Assembly: GCF_021631985.1 (NCBI RefSeq)
Contig: NZ_CP070225.1
Coordinates: 1,674,001-1,738,000, forward strand
DNA length: 64,000 bases
From: Sandaracinus amylolyticus
GTDB lineage: Bacteria > Myxococcota_A > Polyangia > Polyangiales > Sandaracinaceae
Direction: 5' to 3'
In this document: positions 27,676-35,623 of the stretch, one piece after another
Numbering within the stretch: the stretch's first letter is position 1
Layout: every line of letters begins with the position of its first letter
The notes under the pieces: model-generated
What the model saw: the letters and a program-made list of their open reading frames with translations, nothing else
The model's database searches: none
Told to the model about the DNA's origin: nothing
Program-made: the position numbers and the translations under genes

Positions 27676-29805
27676 ATGACGCGCGCTTCGGGCGTTTCCG
27701 CCGTCCTCTTCGCCTTCGCCTTCGTCTTCGCGCTCGGCTGCGACTGTGGCGGTGACCCGCCGGGCGGGCGCGGCTGCGACACCAACCGCGACTGCCGCAC
27801 CGGCGAGATGTGCATCGACAGTCGGTGCACGCGCGGGCAGGACGGCGCGCTGCCGGGCCTCGACGCGATGCCGATCGACGCTCCGACCAGCCGCGTCGTG
27901 TCGGTACGCATCGAGCCCGCGACCGCGATGCTCGAGTCGGTCGACGGCTCGCGCCCGACCGTCGACTTCATGGCCGTCTCGGTGTTCGACGACGGCATGG
28001 AACGTCCCTCGAACGGACCCTCGTTCACGATCGACAACGTCTCGCTCGGCGACCTCGACGAGGCGAGCGGGGAGTACATCGCGAACGGCGTGATCGGCGG
28101 CGCCGCGACCGTGACGCTGAGCGTGCCCGGCCCGGGCGGCACCGTCCTCACCGCGACCGCGAGCCTCACGGTGCGCGTCCGCCGCACGCTGCGCGGCGAC
28201 GCCATCACCGACGACGACGTCACGCGCATCGACGGGCTCACGCCGACGGTCGACCCTGCCCGCAGCGCCGTCGTCTACCCGCTCGACGGCGTCGTGATGC
28301 CGCAGAACGTCTATCCCGCCGACGTGCAGTGGAACACGTCGGCCGCGGGCGATCTCTTCCGCGTCACGATCACCAAGCCGAGCGCGACCGTCGTCGCGTA
28401 CCTCGTGCACGACCCCGCGATGCACTGGCTCGTCGACGCGGGCGCGTGGCGCACGCTCGCGCAGACCGATCCCGACGCGCAGGCCGAGCTCGTGGTCGAT
28501 CGCCTCGAGGCATCCAGCGGCCAGCTCGTGCGCAGCGCGACGATCCACGTGACGTTCGCGCGCGCCGCGCTCACGGGCAGTGTCTACTACTGGGAGATCG
28601 CCTCCCTGCCGGGCGGCGGTGAGACCGGCCGGATCCTGCGCATCGATGATGGCGCGGGCACCGCTGTGAACTTCATGCCCTCGCCGCCGGTCGCGCCGAA
28701 CGATGGAGCGCGCTGCGTGGGCTGCCACACCGTGTCGAACAGCGGTCGCTACATGGCGGGCCGGCTCGGCGGTGGCGAGAACATGGGCGCGATCTTCGAT
28801 CTCACGACCGACCTCACGGGGACGAACCCGTCGACGGTCTGGCCGGTGACGGGCTCGTCGCTCACGTGGTGGTTCTCGTCGTGGAGCCCCGACGACACGC
28901 GCCTCGCGGTGGCGTACTGGGACGACAACGCATCGCAGCGTCGCATCCGCATCTACGATCCGTTCGCGGGCACGGAGGTCACGGTGACCGGCACCCTGCC
29001 GGTCGGTACGCATCCCGCGTGGTCGCCCGATGGACGCAGCATCGCGTACGTCGCAGGCACGGACTCGTGGGGCGGCAATTTCACCCGCGGCGACATCGCG
29101 ATCCTGTCGGTGACTGCGCCCGACACCGTCGGCACGTCGATGACGATCCACACCGCCGCGTCGATCGCCGGCTCGACCGCCGACAGCTATCCGACGTGGT
29201 CGCCCGACTCGCAGCACATCGCGTTCGCCAACGGGAGCGGCGCGCGTAGCGAGCGCGATCTCTCCTCGCTCTACCTGATGCGCGGCGACGGCGCGGAGGT
29301 GACGCACCTCGCGCGCGCATCGAGCACGGGGCGCCTCGATTACCAGCCGCGTTTCTCGCCCTTCGTGTCGGGCGAACCGCCGCAGTACTACTGGATGAGC
29401 TTCCTGTCGCGCCGCGACTACGGCAACGCTCCGCGCGGCAACGTCACGCGCCCGCTGACCCGTCGCCAGCAGATCTGGGTCACCGCGATCCGCATCGGTG
29501 CGCCGGCGGGCGAAGACCCGAGCGCGGTGCCCTACTGGCTCCCGGGACAGAGCCCGCTCAGCGCGAACATCAGCGCCTTCTGGGCGCCCCGTCCGTGCCG
29601 CGAGGACGGGGAGGGCTGCAGCGTCGGCAGCGAGTGCTGCGGCGGCGACTGCCGTCCTCCCGCAGGCGGCGGCGCGCCCGTCTGCTCGCCGCCTCCGCCC
29701 GAGAACTGCCGCGAGTCGGGCGAGACGTGCAGCACGACCGCCGACTGCTGCCCCGACATGGGGCTCACCTGCATCAACCGCGTCTGCGTCGCGGGCCCGG
29801 GCTGA
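27676..29805 (+). CDS. PD40-like lipoprotein with a haem c site and Cys-rich tail
   Basis: Protein of 709 aa. A signal peptide ends in ALGCDCGG (lipoprotein). A Cys-rich segment follows (GCDTNRDCRTGEMCIDSRC), then Ig-like strands (about 75-190). A CxxCH site (CVGCH, 347-351, RCVGCHTVSNSGRYMA) is followed by PD40/TolB-type propeller repeats (for example HPAWSPDGRSIAYVAG and SYPTWSPDSQHIAFAN). The C-terminus has disulfide-type Cys pairs (CCPDMGLTC). The haem near the propeller suggests a periplasmic redox or sensing role, which is inference. Its stop abuts the convergent MopE-like gene. Confidence 0.75.
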   Translation: MTRASGVSAVLFAFAFVFALGCDCGGDPPGGRGCDTNRDCRTGEMCIDSRCTRGQDGALPGLDAMPIDAPTSRVVSVRIEPATAMLESVDGSRPTVDFMAVSVFDDGMERPSNGPSFTIDNVSLGDLDEASGEYIANGVIGGAATVTLSVPGPGGTVLTATASLTVRVRRTLRGDAITDDDVTRIDGLTPTVDPARSAVVYPLDGVVMPQNVYPADVQWNTSAAGDLFRVTITKPSATVVAYLVHDPAMHWLVDAGAWRTLAQTDPDAQAELVVDRLEASSGQLVRSATIHVTFARAALTGSVYYWEIASLPGGGETGRILRIDDGAGTAVNFMPSPPVAPNDGARCVGCHTVSNSGRYMAGRLGGGENMGAIFDLTTDLTGTNPSTVWPVTGSSLTWWFSSWSPDDTRLAVAYWDDNASQRRIRIYDPFAGTEVTVTGTLPVGTHPAWSPDGRSIAYVAGTDSWGGNFTRGDIAILSVTAPDTVGTSMTIHTAASIAGSTADSYPTWSPDSQHIAFANGSGARSERDLSSLYLMRGDGAEVTHLARASSTGRLDYQPRFSPFVSGEPPQYYWMSFLSRRDYGNAPRGNVTRPLTRRQQIWVTAIRIGAPAGEDPSAVPYWLPGQSPLSANISAFWAPRPCREDGEGCSVGSECCGGDCRPPAGGGAPVCSPPPPENCRESGETCSTTADCCPDMGLTCINRVCVAGPG

Positions 29806-31560
29806 TCACCGACCCCGCAGCGAGACGAGATAGACGTCGCTGTAGCCGAGCGTCGGCTGATCGAGGCCGGCGACGCCGAGCGAGTTGGCGTGGAACGCGA
29901 CGACCACGTCGCGTCCCCGCGCCTCCGCCGAGGCCGCCGCGACCGCGTCCGAGTCGACCAGCGACTCGATCCATCGCGGCGCCCCGTCGCGCGTCACCGA
30001 GGCGAGCAGCGTGAGCCGGTTGCGCTCGGCCGCGAAGTCCTGGCCGAGCACGGTGATGGTGCTGCCGCTGCCCCCGACGGCGAACGTGACGTTCCCCTCG
30101 TCGTCGATCACCGGGGACCCTGCCGATGCGCGGTTCGACGCGGTCGCGGCGAGCACGACCCACCGCCCCGTGCCGTCCGTGCCGAACGACGCGACGTAGG
30201 CCGAGCCGAACGACGTCGCCTCGATCGTGCGGCCCGCGACCGTGAGCGATCCCGAGAACTCGCCGGTCACGATCATCGTGTCGCCACCGAGCGCGAGGCC
30301 CGTCGGGTTGGGCACGCCGAGCGGCACCAGCGCGCCCGCAGCACCGTCGTTCCCGACGCGCGCGAGGACGGTGCCCGGTGCCGCTGCGAACGTGCTCGTC
30401 CCGAACGTGATCGGACCGCCGACGCTCCCCAGCGCGAAGATGGAATCGGTCGTCGTCACGACGCGCGCGACGCTCGCACCTCCGCTCGTGGGCGCGATCA
30501 CGAGCACCGTGCGAATCAGATCGTTCGCCTGCACGAGCGCGACGTATCCCGCCGACCCCGACGAGGTGAACGTCCTCGTCCCGATCGTCGCGCTCGTCAC
30601 GAACGTGCCCGCGAGCACCACGTCGCCGGTCGCCGCGACCGCGATGTCGCTCGGGCTCGTCCCCCGGATCTCGTGGATCCACCGACGCGCTCCGAGGCCC
30701 GAGTAGCTCGCGAGGAACCCGCGACGCATCGAGGTCGTCAGGGTCGTCCCTGCGAACTCGAGCGTGCCGTCGTAGTCGCCCACGACGTACACGTTCCCCG
30801 CGCCATCGATCGTCACGAGCCGCGCGTTCGCCCCGCGCGATGCGCGGATCGTGTCGGCCCAGCGCGGCGCGCCTCCCGTGCCCGCGACGCCGACGAACGC
30901 GCTCGGCTGGCCCGCCGAGCCCGTCATCGCGATCGTGCCGAACGACCCGCTCGCGCCGAGCGTCCCGACCAGCGCGGTGGAGTCGTTCTCCACGTCGGGG
31001 TGGCGCGCGAGGTCCCCGATGAACTCGGCGCCGGTCGATCCCGCCTGCACGAACCACTCGCCGAGAGGCAGCGCGACGCACGACGACGCGCGGCACGTCT
31101 CGTCGACGTCGCACGCTTGATCGCACGCACCGCAGTGCGCGACCGACTCGCGGAGATCGACCTCGCACCCGTTGTCGAGCTCGCCGTCGCAGTCGCGGAG
31201 ATCGGGCTCGCACGAAGCGACCTCGCAGCGAGCCGCGCGGCACATCGTGGTGAGCGCGCCGGCCGGGAGCTCACCGCAGTCGATCTCGCCTTCGTCGGTC
31301 CGATCGTCGCAGTCGTCGTCGGATCCGTTGCACAGCTCGGCGCCCGGGACGCACGGTGTGCCGCCGTCCGGCACCGCGGCGTCGCTCTGGTCGGGCGGAG
31401 CGCAGGTCCCGCCATCTCGAAGGACGAGCCCGTCGGGGCACACACAACGGCCTTCGTCGCGATCGTACTCGAGCTCCCCGCACTCGTAGCCCGGGTCGCA
31501 GCCCGACGTGACGAGGAGGAGCGCCGCGACGAGGCCTGGGCAGTGGTGACGTCGTGTCAT
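29806..31560 (-). CDS. MopE-like Cys-rich lipoprotein with beta-propeller-type repeats
   Basis: Protein of 584 aa. Lipobox LVTSGC. Residues 70-115 hold NGSDDDCDDRTDEG, the Asp-rich Cys-flanked motif found in MopE-type myxobacterial surface proteins (putative metal binding). EGF-like Cys spacing follows (CGACDQACDVDETC). The remaining part repeats short strands such as GDVVLAGTFVTSATIG and GNVYVVGDYDGTLEFAG, consistent with a propeller with SBBP-like repeats. Probably surface-exposed and adhesive, or used for metal binding; function is unproven. The ATG at 31560 is the one that begins the signal peptide. Confidence 0.75.
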   Translation of the reverse strand: MTRRHHCPGLVAALLLVTSGCDPGYECGELEYDRDEGRCVCPDGLVLRDGGTCAPPDQSDAAVPDGGTPCVPGAELCNGSDDDCDDRTDEGEIDCGELPAGALTTMCRAARCEVASCEPDLRDCDGELDNGCEVDLRESVAHCGACDQACDVDETCRASSCVALPLGEWFVQAGSTGAEFIGDLARHPDVENDSTALVGTLGASGSFGTIAMTGSAGQPSAFVGVAGTGGAPRWADTIRASRGANARLVTIDGAGNVYVVGDYDGTLEFAGTTLTTSMRRGFLASYSGLGARRWIHEIRGTSPSDIAVAATGDVVLAGTFVTSATIGTRTFTSSGSAGYVALVQANDLIRTVLVIAPTSGGASVARVVTTTDSIFALGSVGGPITFGTSTFAAAPGTVLARVGNDGAAGALVPLGVPNPTGLALGGDTMIVTGEFSGSLTVAGRTIEATSFGSAYVASFGTDGTGRWVVLAATASNRASAGSPVIDDEGNVTFAVGGSGSTITVLGQDFAAERNRLTLLASVTRDGAPRWIESLVDSDAVAAASAEARGRDVVVAFHANSLGVAGLDQPTLGYSDVYLVSLRGR

Positions 31561-31647
31561 GGGGGCGTCTCGGCCCGAACCATACGGCCGTTGCGCCCTC
31601 GCGAGAACGACGGGCACGCACACCACGCGCGCCCGTCGTTCACCACA

Positions 31648-33168
31648 TCACTGACAGCGACCGCCGACGCAGACCAGGCTGCCCTCGCAGTCCCAGCTCG
31701 ACGCGCAGCTCTGTCCCGCGCTGCGATCGACGCATCGATTCCCGCTGCACGTCATCTCACCGCAGCAGTCGTCGGCGGTGCGGCAATACCCGCCTTCCCA
31801 ACCGACGCAGCAGCTGCGCGAGGTCGCGCCGAAGGTCTGCGGCAAGCACGACAGGCCGCCGCAGCACTGCGCGCCGCTCGTGCACGTCCTGCCCTCGATC
31901 CCGCACGACGACGGATTGCGGCACGTGTTCGCGACGCAGCGCAGCCCGCTGCAGCACTGCGCATCGCTGCCGCACGGAGAGCCTCCGCCGCTGCACATCG
32001 GTCCCGCGTCCTGCATGCAGACGCCGTTGCCGAAGCGCTCGTCGGTGCACGCGCTCGCCTCCGAGCACGCCCACGCGCCGTTCGCGCATCGATACCAGCC
32101 GCAGCGGCTCGTGCCGCAGCCCGAGTAGCTCACCTGCACGCAGTCGCCGTGATCGACGTTGCGCCCGAGCGTCGTCGAGCGACATCCCATGCCCGTCGTG
32201 CCGCACGCCGCGTTCGCGTGACGCGCCGCGGTGCACGTCGTCGGCTCGGCGCAGGTCCACGCGCCCGCGCTGCACATGTACCAGCCGCACCCGGCGGCGT
32301 TGCACTCGTGGCGCTCGGGCCCGACCTGCACGCACTCGCCGTGGCGCACGTTGCGCCCGAGGATCGTGCTGCGGCAGCCGGGCGGGCCGGCGTCGCGCCC
32401 CGCATCGCGTCCCGCGTCGCGCCCCGCATCGCGTCCCGCGTCCCGACCCGCATCGCGTCCCGCGTCCATCGGCACGCCCGCGTCCATCGCCGCCGGCATG
32501 CACGAGTCCGTGCCGTTCAGGAGCCGCCGGTACGCCTCCACGAGCGACATGTACGTGGGCACGTAGACGCGCCCGACGCCGTCGACCTGCTGGCGGATGT
32601 TGAAGTGCAGATGGATCGAGGTCGCGGAGTCGCCGAACTCGTCGGACACGCGGCCGAGCTCGTCGCCGCAGTCGACGCGATCGCCCACCGCGACCGCGAC
32701 GTTGTCCATGTGGAGGTAGTCGTATCGCGTGCCGTCGGCCGCGGTGAGATAGACGCTGTAGGTGCCGATCTGCGTGATGCGCCCCGCGACGACCGCGACC
32801 GCCGGATGCGTCCCGCGCCGGCACGTCGAGGGGCGGATGTCCTGCCCCTGATGGCCTTGCCCCGCCGGGCAGAGCGGCATGTCCCAGGTGCGCCGCTCGC
32901 AGTAGTTGTCGTGCCACGGGTACGCGTAGTTCGCGTCGTCGCAGGTGCTCCCCGCGGCGCCGTGCAGACCTCCGACGCCCCACACCTGCGAGTTCGCGTA
33001 CGCCGGGCTGTTCTGGATCGGGAAGCGGATCCCCGGCGCCCACACCGTGTCGTCCATCCGGCCCATGCCTGCGCCCTCGAGCTGACCCGAGGGCTCGAAG
33101 GTGAACTGCGCGGCGGCCGCGCCCGGCATCGCCGCGCACAGCGCGATCGCGACGATCGCGCGCCTCAT
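31648..33168 (-). CDS. Secreted M23 (LytM-type) peptidase-like protein with DAGR linker and Cys-rich tail
   Basis: Protein of 506 aa with a cleavable signal (to about 20). The M23 domain has the metal ligands H106 and D110 (GHQGQD), further His in YDYLHMD, and H186/H188 in IHLHFN. A linker repeats DAGR about seven times (approx. 235-262). Two tandem modules (GCRSTxLGRNVxHGxCVQV) follow, then Cys-rich knots ending in GGRCQ. M23 enzymes cut peptidoglycan cross-links or glycine peptides; lysis of prey walls would fit a predatory myxobacterium but is inference. The start overlaps the stop of the lipoprotein gene (ATGA). Confidence 0.85.
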   Translation of the reverse strand: MRRAIVAIALCAAMPGAAAAQFTFEPSGQLEGAGMGRMDDTVWAPGIRFPIQNSPAYANSQVWGVGGLHGAAGSTCDDANYAYPWHDNYCERRTWDMPLCPAGQGHQGQDIRPSTCRRGTHPAVAVVAGRITQIGTYSVYLTAADGTRYDYLHMDNVAVAVGDRVDCGDELGRVSDEFGDSATSIHLHFNIRQQVDGVGRVYVPTYMSLVEAYRRLLNGTDSCMPAAMDAGVPMDAGRDAGRDAGRDAGRDAGRDAGRDAGPPGCRSTILGRNVRHGECVQVGPERHECNAAGCGWYMCSAGAWTCAEPTTCTAARHANAACGTTGMGCRSTTLGRNVDHGDCVQVSYSGCGTSRCGWYRCANGAWACSEASACTDERFGNGVCMQDAGPMCSGGGSPCGSDAQCCSGLRCVANTCRNPSSCGIEGRTCTSGAQCCGGLSCLPQTFGATSRSCCVGWEGGYCRTADDCCGEMTCSGNRCVDRSAGQSCASSWDCEGSLVCVGGRCQ

Positions 33169-33743
33169 CGGGAGCGCTCCTCGTGCGCCGGGACCAGCCC
33201 GCTCGCGAGCTCGCTCAGGAACGCGCTCTCCGTGCAGCGGGTGTCGGACGACGGGCGCGAGCACTCGATCTCGATCGAGTACGCGACGTCGCCCTCCATC
33301 CACGCGAGGCTGCGGATCCCCTCGTTGATCGTCTCGCGCGCGGGCTGACCGCGCACCGACGCGCGCGGGGCCGGCAGACCCTGCAGCTCCTCGGGCGAGA
33401 GCTGCGCGTGCCCGCGGTTCGATCCCTCGAGCGCGATCGCGATCTCTTCGTCGCGATACGAGATCGCGCACCAGCGCTCGCCCGCCATCACGGTGCTGCG
33501 CGCCGCGTAGGCCGCCGGAAGCACGAGCATCGGGAGCGGCGAGCGCGCGAGCTCCTCGCGCGATCCCGCGGGCAGCGTGGCCACCGCGGGATCGTCGGAG
33601 AGCGTGCGCTCCGGCGTCGTGGGTGTCGGTGTCGGCGCCGGTTCGGGCGGCGGCTCGGTGGGGCCGGAAGGCGAGTGCGACGTCGCGCACGCGGCGAGCG
33701 CGAGCGCGGTGCAGCCGACGAGTGCGGATCGGACCAGGTTCAT
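33165..33743 (-). CDS. Hypothetical lipoprotein upstream of the M23 peptidase
   Basis: Protein of 192 aa. Signal peptide with lipobox (LALAACATS), then a Pro/Thr-rich spacer (PPPEPAPTPTPTTPERT) and a compact domain with an isolated Cys pair (CSRPSSDTRC). No domain is recognised. ATG 33743 has AAGGAGGAG just upstream. Its stop overlaps the start of the M23 gene (ATGA), so the two are coupled and the lipoprotein may act on or with the peptidase. Confidence 0.7.
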   Translation of the reverse strand: MNLVRSALVGCTALALAACATSHSPSGPTEPPPEPAPTPTPTTPERTLSDDPAVATLPAGSREELARSPLPMLVLPAAYAARSTVMAGERWCAISYRDEEIAIALEGSNRGHAQLSPEELQGLPAPRASVRGQPARETINEGIRSLAWMEGDVAYSIEIECSRPSSDTRCTESAFLSELASGLVPAHEERSR

Positions 33744-33769
33744 GGCTCCTCCTTCGCGATGCGCGCGAG

Positions 33770-34711
33770 TCACATGCAGGTCAGTCGCGGCGAGCCCGCC
33801 AGCGAGGCCGCGATGCAGTACGGGCTCGCGCCGTCGCTCGAGCAGCACTGCAGATCGCCGGGGCAGGGCTGCTCGGGGCCGCACGGCGTGCTGCACACCA
33901 GCCGACGCTGACCGGCGGCGAAGAGACCGAGGCAGAGCGGCGCCGCGGCCGCGCAGTCCGCGTTGCACGCGCAGTCTCCGCCGATCGCGACGTCGCCGTT
34001 GCCGACGCATCCGCTCCCGGGCGGCGCGCAGCTCGGCGGCGAGAGCAGCAGCTCGTGCCGGCACTCGTCGGCACCGCAATTCTCGTCGATCGCGCACGGA
34101 CGCGCGCACGACTCACCGATGCACGCGAGGTCGCCCTCGCAGTCCGCATCGCACGTGCACTCCGCGTCCTCCGCGCCGGGCTCTCCGCCGAGGCACTCGC
34201 GGCACGTGGGAGGCGTGCCGTCGCACGACGAGCCCTCGGGGCATCCCGCGCTCGCGCAGTCGACCTCGCACACGCCGTCCTCGCAGGCGCCGCCGCTGCC
34301 GCAGTCGGCGCTGCATCCACACGCGCCGCCGGGCGCGACCGTCCCCGCGATCTCCGCCGCGCAGCGGATGCACACCTCGTCGTGGCACTCGCTGCCGTTC
34401 GGGCACGCACCGCCCTCGCCGCACGCCGACGCGCACACGCCGGGCGCGTACGCCGGCGCCGCGAGCTCCACGCAGCTCGGTGCGTCCGCGGCGCACTCCT
34501 CGTCGAGCTCGCACTGCTCGCCGAAGCCGGTGCGTCCCGCCGCCGAGTCGACGTTCCCGCCGTCGCGTGTGCCCGCGTCGAAGGGCCCGCTCGCGTCGGC
34601 AGGCGCGTCGTCCGAGCCGCACGCGCCGAGCAGCGCCAGCGCGACCGGAGCGAGCAGAAGAAGCCGACGTGGCGCGCACCGGTGCGCGCCGCCCGAGCAG
34701 CGATCGATCAT
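33770..34711 (-). CDS. Cys-rich lipoprotein with repeated disulfide modules
   Basis: Protein of 313 aa. Lipobox LALLGACGS, then a DAG-type spacer. The rest is 30-odd cysteines in short modules such as CSADCGSGGACEDGVC and CNADCAAAAPLC, typical of disulfide-knot repeats in myxobacterial surface proteins. No enzymatic motif is seen. It is followed after 26 bases by the next lipoprotein gene, so it may be first in a three-gene unit with that gene and the M23 peptidase. The start is the ATG at 34711; other in-frame starts are possible. Confidence 0.72.
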   Translation of the reverse strand: MIDRCSGGAHRCAPRRLLLLAPVALALLGACGSDDAPADASGPFDAGTRDGGNVDSAAGRTGFGEQCELDEECAADAPSCVELAAPAYAPGVCASACGEGGACPNGSECHDEVCIRCAAEIAGTVAPGGACGCSADCGSGGACEDGVCEVDCASAGCPEGSSCDGTPPTCRECLGGEPGAEDAECTCDADCEGDLACIGESCARPCAIDENCGADECRHELLLSPPSCAPPGSGCVGNGDVAIGGDCACNADCAAAAPLCLGLFAAGQRRLVCSTPCGPEQPCPGDLQCCSSDGASPYCIAASLAGSPRLTCM

Positions 34712-34922
34712 TCGAGGACCTTCTCCGGCTTGGGGATCGAGCCCGCGCGAACGAGCTCGTGCCGCCTGGCGCGACGCGCAGCCATCACCCCCGGCTGCGC
34801 GCTCGCGTCATCACATCGGCGACGCTCGCCGTGGGTCTAGGGGGCGCTCGGCCCGCGCGCAACGAACTGCTGCGATGCCGGAATCGTGAACCGCGAAGCC
34901 CTGCGTCGCGCGCCGACGCGGA

Positions 34923-35135
34923 TCAGCCGCGGCCCGCGACGCCTGCGAGCTCGCCGAACGTCGGCGCAGCCATGCCCGCCGCGCCGAGCTCTTCGATCGT
35001 CCTCTGCGCGCGCACCGCGACCGCGATGGGCCCCAGTCCCTCCGCCGCGTGCGGCCCGATCGCGCTCACGCCGAGCACGACGCGCGTCTCGGGATCGCAC
35101 GCCACACGCAACATGCCGCGCGCTACGCGCGGATC
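34923..35135 (-). pseudogene. Remnant of the 3' end of the adjacent pyridine nucleotide-disulfide oxidoreductase-like gene
   Basis: About 210 bases match the last 70 codons of the flavoprotein gene at 35624-37021 in the same orientation. For example RGMLRVACDPETRVVLG reads RGMLRVVCDPETRVVLG in the intact gene, and both end in a TGA after GGR or GRG. Homology stops near 35135, so only the dimerisation end is kept. No start fits. It is separated from the intact gene by the 42-bp array. The stretch 34712-34922 holds no gene I can support. Confidence 0.85.
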
Positions 35136-35228
35136 GACGAGGCGGGCTTCGCGGTCTCGGACGGAAGGAAGGAGACGCAGCTCGCGCGGACGCGATCACC
35201 CATCCCGACCGACTCCAAACTCGGTCTC

Positions 35229-35538
35229 GATGGGTCCGACCCATCCCGATCGCCGTGAATCTCGATCTCGATGGGTCCGACCCATCCCCGATCGCCGTGA
35301 ATCTCGATCTCGATGGGTCCGACCCATCCCCGATCGCCGTGAATCTCGATCTCGATGGGTCCGACCCATCCCTCATCGCCGTGAATCTCGATCTCGATGG
35401 GTCCGACCCATCCCTCATCGCCGTGAATCTCGATCTCGATGGGTCCGACCCATCCCTCATCGCCGTGAATCTCGATCTCGATGGGTCCGACCCATCCCTC
35501 ATCGCCGTGAATCTCGATCTCGATGGGTCCCACCCATC
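35229..35538. repeat. Eight-copy 42-bp tandem array with a palindrome in each unit
   Basis: The palindrome GATGGGTCCGACCCATC starts at 35229, 35270, 35312, 35354, 35396, 35438 and 35480. A variant with a CCC centre starts at 35522. Spacing is 41 then 42 bases. Units 1-3 end in (C)CGATCGCC, later ones in CTCATCGCC. All frames stay open on both strands because 42 is divisible by 3. It lies between the pseudogene copy and the intact flavoprotein 3' end. Confidence 0.95.
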
Positions 35539-35623
35539 CCGCGCCGACATCCCGTGAGGGCGAAGCGCTTGGTGATGAGCTCGAGGCGCTCCCATCCACG
35601 GCGGCACCCGAGCTCGGCCGCCG

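Noticed and set aside
35229-35538. CRISPR array
   Set aside because: There are no unique spacers: each 42-bp unit repeats in full, and no cas gene is near.
34837-35607. Protein-coding frame through the 42-bp array (repeats of GWVGPIEIEIHGDE)
   Set aside because: It is open only because the unit length is divisible by three; no start, no ribosome binding site, and it would run into the pseudogene out of context.
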